Source: Bathymodiolus brooksi (lineage: Eukaryota; Mollusca; Bivalvia; Mytilida; Modiolidae). Taken from it: a stretch of 64,000 bases of DNA. Shown in pieces: positions 32,301 through 44,300 of the stretch. The notes under the pieces are model-generated. The model was not told the DNA's origin and did not search any database. It saw only the letters and a list, made by a program, of their open reading frames with translations. The stretch is taken from positions 108,325,906-108,389,905 of the forward strand of contig OY804577.1 of assembly GCA_963680875.1 (NCBI GenBank), given 5' to 3'. Numbering within the stretch: position 1 is the stretch's first letter; the number at the start of each line of letters is the position of its first letter. The position numbers were made by a program, and so were the translations under genes.

Positions 32301-35300
32301 TTTAGGTCCCAAAAAAAATATGTGTGTTTACGGTCACCCGACCTACCCTAATTTTTGCTAGCGACCCTATGAATTTTTACACAGAATTCGGATAACCATT
32401 TTTGTTGTTTAACCAGCAGCAATGTTTTATTTATTCAACTGCTAGCTTTTTGTCGAAATTGAGAGCAAAGAAGGTAGAAAAACTGCAGAATTCGTCATTT
32501 TACCGGAAATTTCGAAAATGAAATATCGGATTCCGGAACCGGGAACGACCATTTCCGTTTTTGCCGATGATAATAATAAAAAAAAAATCCCGACCGACCG
32601 ACCCTAGACTTTTTTGACATGTGACAGTAAACACACATATATTTTTTTTTGGCTTTACAAGAATCTTGTAAAATGGGTGTTGACAGATAGAGTCTAGCGT
32701 AGCAGGAACGACAACTCTGGATAGAGAATGTGTAGTCACACGAAATATTTTATGACATCAAAATATTACGACAATAACTGTCGTAAATAGTTAGTGTCCT
32801 TGCCAAAACTCATGATTATTTTAAATTTTTCTTGATCTAAAAATAACAAATAAAAGAAAAAAGTTGAATTTACCGAGAACCTCGATTTATCTATTCTTAA
32901 AGGCAGCGGCAGATAAAACAATTTACCGGACAGTCGGTCCGGTGAGTTAACGAAAACTACCGGACCGCCAGGAATTTATCAGACGTGGTCCGTCGGTCCG
33001 GTGCCAATTTCCTTGACTGGGTATACTGGTTTCGCCATGTCCGTCCATCTGTAGACAAATCCTATGTCGTACAATAACTTGAGTTGTGTTTCTTAGAATC
33101 TTTATCAGAAAATTTTATCAGCTGTTTACTGGTGAAGAGAGGAGGATCCCTTTCATTTTTGACGATTTTCACTTTAGCCGTTCCAGAGTTATTGGACTTG
33201 ATATGACGGAAAATAGGATTTTTACCTTACGTCGTATGATAACTTGAGTAGCGTTTATCAGCAGCTTATCGGTGAAGAGAGGAGGATCCCTTTCATTTTT
33301 GACGATTTTCACTTTTGCCGTTCAAGAGTTATTGGACTTGATATGGCGGAAAATAGGATTTTTACCCTATGTCGTATGATAACTTGAGTAGTGTTTCTCA
33401 GAATGTTTTGAAATTTTATCAGCAGCTTACTGTTGAAGAGAGGAGGATCCCTTTCATTTTTGACGATTTTCACTTTTGCCGTTCCAGAGTTATTGGACTT
33501 GATATGACGGAAAATAGGATTTTTACCCTATGTCGTGTGATAACTTGAGTAGTGTTTCTCAGAATGTTTTGAAATTTTATCAGCAGCTTACTGTTGTTGA
33601 GAGGAGGATCCCTTTCATTTTTGACGATTTTCACTTTTGCCGTTCCAGAGTTATTGGACTTGATATGACGGAAAATAGGATGTTTACCCTATGTCGTATG
33701 ATAACTTGAGTAGTGTTTCTCAGAATGTTTTGAAATTTTATCAGCAGCTTACCGGTGAAGACAGGAGGATACATTTGACTGCAATTAAATTTTAAAATAT
33801 ATGTATCTATTAAATTTAGCTGGTACAGTGGATGTCTGGGAAGACAGAAGGCAGAGGAGAGATTGAGAAAGGCAGGAGAGGTTGGCAGCTATTTAGTCAG
33901 AGAAAGTGAAAGCAACAAAGGTTCATATGTATTGTCTTACCTAGGACTAAATGGAATGACCCATTTTAAGTGAGTATTTAAATATTGAACAGATTAGGTA
34001 TGGACTTGTGTCTTCCAAGTTACAAGTGAAACCTGTTTAAACCAAACCTCCTTGGTACCAACTTTTGTGTTCAGAATAGACAGCTGTTTGATTTATGCAG
34101 TTAATTTACCAAAGATTTTCCATAATGGTACTTTATTTGATGTTCGGTTTATTAAGGGTTCTGTTCAGACAGCTTTCACTGTAACACAGTAGAATATGTT
34201 TGTACAGTTTTAAACTTTACTATGAATATATGCCTGTGTGTACAGTATTTGTTTGGAATTTTTTTTTGGGTATTTTCATCTTGTTCTGTAAAAAAAAGTA
34301 CAGTGCACATTGAATTATTATGCTGTTTTTTTTTCTCTCCAGGATTTCAGCCATATGTGGTGATTATTACATTGGTGGCAGGAGGTTTGATTCATTACCT
34401 CTTCTGATTGGTTATTATACGTCTGTATCCTACCTCCTGAAAGAAGAACAGCTTAAATATCCTGTAGCACCACCAGAGGTGAGTCTTAATACGCTTGTTT
34501 CGAATCATTTCCATTCCATTAAAAAAAAATATTTTCGTCTGCCAAACCACGTGATTTTTGATGGAATGTTAGGCACTGGACTTCCAGTGTCAATGTACAC
34601 AACGAAAACTCCAATCGATAAGTGGTGTTTTAACGTTACTCAACTTAAAGAATTTTTTACATTTTCTGTAAAAGACAGATATCAATTAAATTATTTTATT
34701 TGTATCAAAGACATCAATGCATAGACAATTACTTCTTTGAAATTAAATTTGTATTATTTCTTTATTTCCTGCTTGTCAGCATCATGAAAGTAAAACGACC
34801 TGTCTTGATATATTTCTGTTATCAGACAGACAGTGGGGTACCAAACACCAGTATTTACTCAGCCGTTTTCTTGGTGTCTCCATATTACAATTACTTATGA
34901 TCTACTGCATCTACAACTATGATGTTGACGTTGTTACAGTAATAACGTAAATTCTGGAAGTAGTCTGCCGAACATTTCAGACGTCAAGACACGAAAATAG
35001 ACGGAACATGATCGGAATTGACATGATTCGAAACAAGCTTATTCTATAGTCAGTGAATTGGTGAAAACATTGATTTCAGTTGTGTTAAAATATATGGTTC
35101 CAATAATGTTCAGCAACATAGAGAAACATTATGTTCCAGCATAACGTTGATGTAGCAGTTTAATATGATCTATGGCCTAAATGAATCTAGAATGCATTGA
35201 AATTTATTTTGTAATTTGAATCATGAGTTTTTCTTTTGTGTTCCTCTTTAATGCTGTGTGCTTAGGGGGTAAAGCATCTTTTACCAATTTTATAGTCTTT

Positions 35301-38300
35301 GATTTGAACAGACGATCTATCACACTCGCAGCAAGCACACTAACCACTACAACACTGGTAGAGTGAGTGATTGTTGTTCAATGCCAACTCAGCAATTTTT
35401 CAGCTATATCGGGCAAGAACAAGTTAATTTTCAATGAGACAATGATGAGGTCTACTTTGTACTAGATCAACACACTTAGTTGGATTTTTTTAGTGCTAGC
35501 TCACTGAAACAACAGTCCGGGAATAGACATGTCGTCCAACTCAGACACATTATCCTGATTTGGAGCCAACCCGTCTGCTATTTCTCCAAATTCTCCTTAA
35601 TGCTTTGTGCTTAGGGGAAAAGCATCTATTACCAATTTTTTAGTCTTTGGTTTGAACCTACGATCTACCACACTTGAAGCAAGCATAATAACCACTACAA
35701 CACTGATGCGGTTCATCAATATATGCACAATTTTAAAGACTGAAGGCCATGTGAAGTCCATAAACTTATTGTACAAGAATATAGCACTTCTTTTTATTTT
35801 AAAAGAATTATCACTTTTTGTAGCCCGTGGATGACAAAAGAAAAGTTGTTGCTATCTACCCTTTCTCTAGAATGCCAGAAACAGATGAGTTAAGGTAAGT
35901 GTCAGTCTTTCTGTAGTGTGTTTTACATTTCCAAATGGGATGTTGTGGTTGTAGTTGTATGGTAGTTGGATTTCTAACTATCTGCAATCAGGACCTATCT
36001 CCACTGATGTTGTGAGGTTGAATTCCACTCAGGCGAGGTGTACTCGATACAACATTATGTGGTAAAGTATGTCAGTGGCTTGCGGTAGGTCAGTGGTTTT
36101 CTCCACGTACTCCAGTTTCCACCACCAATAAAACTGACCACCAAAGTTTGACTAAAATATTGTTGAAAGTGGCGTTCAACACCATAACTTCCCCTCTACG
36201 TTTCCAAGCAAGGTGCCAAAAATGTTTGACAAGCTGCCACCAGGTGGTAGCACGTTATTGGTGTTGATCAGAAATCTAATATGTAATATGGTTGTCACTA
36301 GAGGACAACTTTAACATAGGACCATAAGAGAAAACCTTTTGTTTTTAAAAACTTTTCTTCACAACTTAAACATTGCAAAGCTAGAAATTTCGTTGGAGGT
36401 TCAATTACAAGATGTTTGATTTTTGTGTCATTTGGAGTACAAGACATTTAATTTTTGCCTTGATTGGAAATCCAAGATGGCTGATAGTGCAGAATGTAGC
36501 TTAATATAGGGTCCAGTGGAAAAAGGAATAAAACAATTTTTCTCAGAAAGGACATTCTTGATTAAAACCAAATCGAATAAACAATAATATTTTGAAGTGG
36601 CCTAGTGGAGATGCTGATTGATATAAATTTTTACCAAAGAATAAATAAAAACATTGATATAGGAATGCAAAATAATTTCCTTCCATGTTATTCTTGTCAT
36701 AAAGTATATGACCAAATATTTATATATGATATACTCAGATCAGCGTCAAGACTCAAATCGGCGTCCACTCCTCAAATCAGCATTCACTGATGTCATTATC
36801 TCAAATCATGGTCCGATTTAAGGGTATTCTCAAATCGGCGTCCTTTCCAAATTCTCAGATCTATGGCCGATTTATTGGTTAGAGTTAGGGTTAAGGCATT
36901 GGTCAGTGACATCATTGGACGTCGATTTGAGAAAGTGAGAAACGACCATAGATTTGAGAATTGGACGCCGATTTGAGAATTTGAAAAAGGACAGATGTCT
37001 GTGACGTAGAAATCGGACATGGATTTGAGGATAGGACGTCGATGTGAGTCTTACATATACATGTACTGAAACTTGATAGAGTGAGTTAATATTTCATGGT
37101 CATAAAGGTCGACCCTGTTCTGGTTTAACATATAGTCAAACCTTTCTATAGCGACCATTGAAGGGAATTCTGAAAAAGGTCGCATAAGACGAGGAGTCTT
37201 TATATAGAGGTTATTGATATTTGCGAACAAAATTATTCCCATCGGTGTACACACACTTATAGAATATAGTGTATCTAGTTGACAGTTTGTATAAGTGTAT
37301 ATATGGAATGCTATCTTTAATTAACAAATGTATTTCAATGAAATAAACTTTCGTATTTTATTGTATGTTTTTTTTCCCAAATCCATATCTACATGTAATA
37401 AATAGTTCGATCTGTTTTCGGATTATGCTTCAATGTCAACTTCTGGTTTTCTCCATTATATATTTTTAATTGACAACATAAATCTGTTGCCATCTTCGAT
37501 ATATGAGCATCTCGAAACAAATTTAATGAAACAAAGCATTCTTGATATTTCAGGAATCTGGAATTTATCGTATTTCTGTGTTCAGTAATATATTTTCGAA
37601 ATCATTGACTTTGATCTTTGCACCACTAACGTATTACGTCCTTTGAATAAACAAAATAAGGAGTTTTCAATTTCCAAACATGATGCTTTAACATTAATTT
37701 GACCATCTTAAATTGTTTTTCCAAACAGGAATTGTTGTTAGAGAACCAAAATTGTCTAACAGAAATCAATCACGTGTAAATAAGATTCTCTTCTAGTTTG
37801 ATAACAAATTTTTTTTTATGAGATCTCGTTTGCCATGAGACTGTTTTTATTTACTTATTTTCTTACTTCCGGTTTGATAATAATCTTCTTATAGTCGTTA
37901 TGCGTAAGATTTTCAGCTGTAGAACACGGTCGTTAGTCGCATTAGACAATGGGATGTTATATAAAGGTCAAATGCACAGGAAAACGCTGGGGAGAAATAA
38001 ATTATATGGAGGGGGTCAGTGGTTTCCTTTGAAGCCGGCAGCCGGCTATATAGCCTTCTACTTCTTGATTTTAATCGGCTACTTTTTTGTCAGTTATTAT
38101 CTTTTACATAGAGAATTTCAACATGATAAAAATAAAACTTAATTTGTTAACGCATTCAGTCCCGATCACACCTGTAGGCATGATTAAATATCTACAGCGA
38201 ATGGCCAATCCCGTCTGTAGTCGTGGTTTGTTTATTTCATTCAATGGCCGATCATGCCTGTAGTCGTGACGAAAGTACGTTGTAAAGCCTTCTCCGATTG

Positions 38301-41300
38301 GTCAAATAAAGGGGGATTCCATGATTCTTTCAATATTGGCCAATAGAAAAATAGTTTACATTTCTCTTTTCCTTTATTATTCAGAAGTCAAAGGTTATTA
38401 AATTACATCGATTTTACTACACGTGTTTCATTCATAAAAATTTGTAAACAATGGCGGAAATTAGAGTGATTTTTGGTGATGATGATCGTGAAATGAAGAG
38501 TTTCTAGGCTTCGATCTCGACAATATTGAGGAAGCAGAGGAAAGATATATTCGGCAATTAGATGTGCTGAATGATTTTGACTTCAACATCAAATTTTCCG
38601 AGATCGGATCGTCGGACAAAGAGGAAATTAACAGCGATATTGATACTATTCTCACCGACATATTGCTAAATGGAGTGACCCTCTTAGACCCATTTAAATC
38701 GCTGAATTTACGGGACCAATGACTGTTATGGAGAATAACAAACGAGAAATATATTTTTTTAATCTTTTGTTCCCAGAAGCATTGTCAATTGAAATTGCTA
38801 CTCAAACAAACGAGTATGCATGGAAGCACATTGAGGCAACACCAAACAAAAATTGGTACCCAACCAATCCAGAGGAAATCAAGGCTCTTATTGGTATTCA
38901 AATTGTCATGAGTATTCTACAACCCCCTGCCCAAGGCATGTACTGGTACAAAGATAAACTGTTCCATCAGTCAATTATTGAAATGAAATTTGTATGCTTT
39001 TCTTTATATCATTGAAAGAAAATCTTGAAATTATTAAAAACAAAACACAATAAATCAAAATGCATTTAATCACACTCACAAAACAAATTAATATTACTTA
39101 AGTTAGTACATAATATGCAGAGCTCCAGATAAGCTGCGTATTTGCGCTATGAAAACGAGTAAAAACGCATGTATTATCAGACGAGAGTGTACATTTACGC
39201 ATACATATTGCTGTGTAAGCAAACTTTCCAAATTCGGAGCGTACTTGTACGCTGTTGACGATAATACATTGTGTACTTAAACAATACATTTTAGACTTTG
39301 AGAAATTCCCCGTAATTAATTCTCTTTATACTTTTCGAAAGAGAAAGTGTATACATCCGAGGGGTACCGAATGTTTGCCTTTCTAAGCATCGATGTCAAA
39401 AGAGATCTGATTGGATGTTTAGGATAAATCATCCAGTTGCGGTCAATATTACAAATAAATGTGGTTTAGTTAAGAACTAAAACGAAAGTGAATTTGGGAA
39501 CACGTTGTTCGTTGAAAATGAGCAAGAACATGAATAAGCACGCTACGGAAAATTATATACTTTTTTAAAAGTTCCTGACAGTTTCATCTGTGTCTAGTGA
39601 CAGTATAGTTAAAGGAATCATTGATGACATTATCAACACGGCTGTGAAAACTGCCGAAGTCGACGAGCAAAAAACAAAATATTTACAACATTTTATTAAT
39701 AAACATGACACAATCGTGTCAAATTAAACAGAGATATACATTTCACTTGCATCCTGTGTTTATTGAATAACACTTGTGTCAAACATAATTTTAAAAGTGT
39801 ACATGTAAGCAATCTTTTCTGAAGTAGAGAGTACAACAGTGCAAAGGAAATATGCAAATATGCATCATTTTCAAAAGTAGAGGATAATTACCCTTTGGAC
39901 TAGAAAATCATCTGGAGCTCTGATATGTACATCAGGTATACAGACATCTTTTCAAATTGACAAAGAAGTAATACATGTAGATTGTATTTGCCATAACAAA
40001 GTATAAGCTTCTCTACATGTATGAATTTATTCTTACTTAATGAAATTCAATGTCTTGCTGTTTGAAAATCAATATTAAAGGAGATCTAAGGACAGTATCT
40101 TATCTATATAATGAGAATGTGGGCGAAGCAAACAAGTTTTTTTGCAAGATTCAGAAGCTAGTTCAGCCATCCTCTCCTAACACTATCATTGGACATTTTG
40201 AAGATATATATATTTTTTTAATTACTTCAATTCAAAGTCAATTTATATTATTTTTAAACAGAAAAAATATCTAAAATTGGTGTCAGGAGAGGTGGTTAAA
40301 TCACCTTCTAAATGCTTAAAATTCAATTTCGGCTGGGGGGGTCCCCACTGTTCCCCCTACAGGGTCTGACACTGTCCCTGTACCCCGCTGGTGACCTTAG
40401 GCAGCCTTCTACTTTTTTGTTTTAACCTGATACTTTCAAATTTAAGGACAACCCTGCAAGTTGTACTGTACTTGTAATGGTAAAAATGCGTTAAAGAAAT
40501 ATGCATTTGTCATGTGTATGTATTTCAGTTTTGAGAAGGGAGATGTATTTACTGTTTTGAATGAGATGGGTGATCAGTGGTTATGGGTCAAATCCCAGGC
40601 AACAGGAGACCATGGTCAGATACATGAAGTTTTGGTTGAAGATTTGGTAAGTTTTTTTTATGACAGAGAGAGAGAGAGCAGGAGAGGGAGAGAACAACAG
40701 GGAGGGAGAGAGAGAGAGACAGTGGGAATGGGAGAGAGAGGAGAGAAAGGAGAAAGTCAAGGAGAGAGACAGGGGGAGAGTAGAAGAGGGAGAGAGAAGA
40801 GAGGGAGAATGAGAGAGACGGAAGGAGAGTGGGAGGGAGACAGGGGGAGAAAGGAGAGAGTGGGTAAGGGACAGAGAGAGAGGAGAGTGGGTGAATGAGA
40901 GAGGGAGAGGGAGAGATAGAGTGGGAAAGGGAAGCAGATGTAGGGAGTGGGAGAATGAGACAAGAGAGTGCAGGAGAGGGAGAGAGGCAGGGTGAGGGAG
41001 AGAGAGTGGGAGGGAAAGAGAGACAGGGGTGTGTGGAGAATGAGAGAGATGGAGGGAGTGGGAGAGAGAGACGGAGAGAAAGAGAAGAGAGATAGACAGG
41101 GTAGAGAGAGTGTGGGAGAATGAGAGACAGGGGAGTGGGAGAGAGAGTACAGGAGAATGAGGGAGCGAGAGGGACAGAGATGGAGGGAGAGAGAGAAAGA
41201 CAGGGGGAGAGAAGAGAGAGTGCAGGAGAATGACAGGGAGATAGAGAGAGGGGGAATGGGAGTGTGTGCAAGAATGAGGGAGAGAGGGAAACAGAGTGGG

Positions 41301-44300
41301 GGAGAATGAGAGACAGTGGGGAGTGGGACAGAAAGAGTTGGAGGGAGAGAGCAGGAGATGGAGAGGGAGAATGAGACACGGAGAGAGACAGTGGGGAGTG
41401 GGACAGAGAAAGAGTTGGAGGGAGAGAGAGAGGGAGAATGGGAAAGAGAGGAGAGGGAGAGTGTTTAAGATAGAGAGAGAGACAGGGGAGTGAGAGAGTG
41501 TGTGGAAGATTGAGAGAGAGACGAGGCGAGAGGGAAACAGAAATAGGGGGAGTGGAAGAATGAGACAGGGGAGTGGGAGGGAGAGAGACAGTGGGGAGAG
41601 GAAGAGGGAAACATATACTAGGGGGAGTGGGAGAGAGAGAGAGATGGGGAGTGGGAGAGAGAGAGGGAGGGAGTGGGAGAGAGAGAGGAGGAATGGGAGT
41701 GTATGAATGTGGGAGAGCGGAAGAGGAAAACAGTGTGTGGGAGAATGAGACAGGGAGAGAGAGAGACAGTGGAGAGTGAAACACAGAGAGGGAGCAGGAA
41801 ATGGGGAGAGGGACAGAGAGGGGGAGTGGGACAGCGTGTGTGAGAGAGAGAGAGAGAGAGAGGGGAGTGGGACAGAGAGATAGTGTGTAGAAGATTGAGA
41901 GGGGGAGGGAGAGAGAGACAGTGTGTGTGGGAAAATGAGAGACAGGGAGAGAGAGTGGGAGTGAGAGAGAGACACAGGGGGAGGGAGAGAGCAGGAGAGG
42001 GAGTGGATGAGACAGGGAGAAAAGGAGAGACAGGGGGAGGAGGAGACAGGGAGAGAGCAAGAGAGAGAGACATCAGGAGAGGAAGAGAGAGACAGGGGAA
42101 AAGAAGAGTGATCCAGGGGGAGAGTGAGAGATAGACATGGGAGGGGGAGAGAGAATGTCCAACCTTCACATATTTATAAAAAAAAAACTTTTATATATAT
42201 ATGAACATATTAAATATGAGAACTATGATTTTATGTAACAAAATTAGAAAATAATCAATCAAAAGTTCGTTTTGTTGAAAGTGGCTTCTGACAAAAAATT
42301 CGGTCAATATTTCCCATAGCGCAGAATCAGATTATGTCCGCTTTCCAACGGCGCTGTTGCTTGTTATTGAACAAAATTAAAGTTTCATTATACTGTAATG
42401 GATTACTTTTCAAGAAAATCACTTTCAAAATACTTAACGAATACGATTGATTTCAATAAACACAATATCAACATTTTCATAAATGACACGTGGAGAAAAT
42501 AATAAATAGATATAATTTGGAGTCTCGATTACAACTGGAGATAAGAAAGTAGCTGAAGTTGCAGAATAAGCAAGGAAAATACATTTGGACGGATTATGTT
42601 CCTTCCTGTAAAGAGAGAAGCAGATTCGTCCAATGTTTGCCGATTTCATTACACATATAAATGCACCAATCATGGGTCAAAGGCCGTAAACAGGCACATA
42701 GATTATACAAATTGTCATTTTTAGTTCACCTGGACCAAAGGTCCATGTGAACAATTGCCATCACTTGGCGTCCGTCGTCTGTCGTCTGGCATCTGTAAAC
42801 TTTTCACATTTCAAGCTTCTTCTCCGAAACCACTGGGCCGATTGGAACCAAACTTAGCAGGAATGTTCCTTGGATGGTCCTCTACAAAGTTACTGTTTTT
42901 CGTTCCAGTCGGAAATTCAATATGGCTGCCAAGGCCAATAATATGCTCTGATTGGCTGAAATTTCAAAGATCTTCTTCTCTGAAACTAATGAACTGACTG
43001 AACCCAAACTGTACAGGAATGATCATTGGAATGTCCTTTACCAAGTTACTGTTTTTTATGCCGATAGGAAATCCAAGATGGCCGCCATCGCAGGACATAG
43101 ATTAACATTGGACCCTATGGGAAAATGTTCAAATGCCTTCTTCTCAGAAACTACAAATATGATTAAAGCCAAACTGTACATGAATGTTCATTGGATGGTC
43201 CTCTACAATCTTAAGGTTTTTGTTCCGATATGAAATTCAAAATGGCGGCTACGGCAGGACTTAGTTTAACATTGGACCCTATTGGAAAAATGTTTCAAAA
43301 TGCTTCTTCTCTGAAACCACTTGGATAATTGAAACCAAACTGCCCAGGAATGATCATTGGAAGGTCCTCTACGCGGTGTGTGTTTTTTATGCCGATCGGA
43401 AATCCAAGATGGCCACCACCGCAGGACATAGATTAAAATTGGACCCTATGGGAAAATGTTCAAATGCCTTCTTCTCAGAAACTACAAATATGATTAAAGC
43501 CAAACTGTACATGAATGTTCATTGGATGGTCCTCTACAATCTTAAGGTTTTTGTTCCGATATGAAATTCAAAATGGCGGCTACGGCAGGACTTAGTTTAA
43601 CATTGGACCCTATGGGAAAAATGTTTCAAAATGCTTCTTCTCTGAAACCACTTGGACAGTTGAAACCAAACTGCCCAGGAATGATCATTGGAAGGTCCTC
43701 TACAAAGTTTCTGTTTTTTATGCCGATCGGAAATCCAAGATGGCCACCACCGCAATACATAGATTAACATTGGACCCTATGGGAAAATATTCAAATGCCT
43801 TCTTCTCAGAAACTACAAATATGATTAAAGCTAAACTGTACATGAATGTTCATTGGATAGTCCTCTACAATCTTAAGGTTTTTTGTTCCGATATGAAATT
43901 CAAAATGGCGGCTACGGCAGGACTTAGTTTAACATTGGACCTTATGGGAAAAATGTTTCAAAATGCTTCTTCTCTGAAACCACTAGGACAGTTGAAACCA
44001 AACTGCCCAGGAATGATCATTGGAAGGTCCTCTACAAAGTTTTTGTTTTTTATGCCGATCGGAAATCCAAGATGGCCACCACCGCAATACATAGATTAAC
44101 ATTGGACCCTAAGGGAAAATGTTCAAATGCCTTCTTCTCAGAAACTACAAATATGATTAAAGCCAAACTGTACATGAATGTTCATTGGATGGTCCTCTAC
44201 AAACTTTACGTTTTTTGTTCCGATATGAAATTCAAAATGGCGGCTACGGCAGGACCTAGTTTAACATTGGACCCTATGGGGAAAATGTTTCAAAACGCTT

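Noticed and set aside
34015..34190. Possible MITE with GTGAAACCTGTTTAAACC ends in RASA1 intron 2
   Set aside because: The right side (CAGACAGCTTTCACTG) pairs too weakly to define termini or a target duplication.
34222..34900. Reading frames around RASA1 exon 3 running into the introns
   Set aside because: Only 34343-34478 matches the family; the extensions are intron read-through past consensus AG and GT sites.
39540..39720. Coding-like scraps inside the 39118-39922 element
   Set aside because: Short, multiply interrupted and without a family match; not enough to call a transposase remnant.
40581..42169. Very long antisense reading frames (up to 490 codons) rich in Ser, Leu, Pro, His
   Set aside because: They are the stop-free complement of the GA tract; all three antisense frames are open over long spans, with no domain and no splice context.
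42434..42673. 79-codon minus-strand frame in RASA1 intron 5
   Set aside because: No recognised domain, AT-rich composition, antisense and without splice or polyadenylation support.
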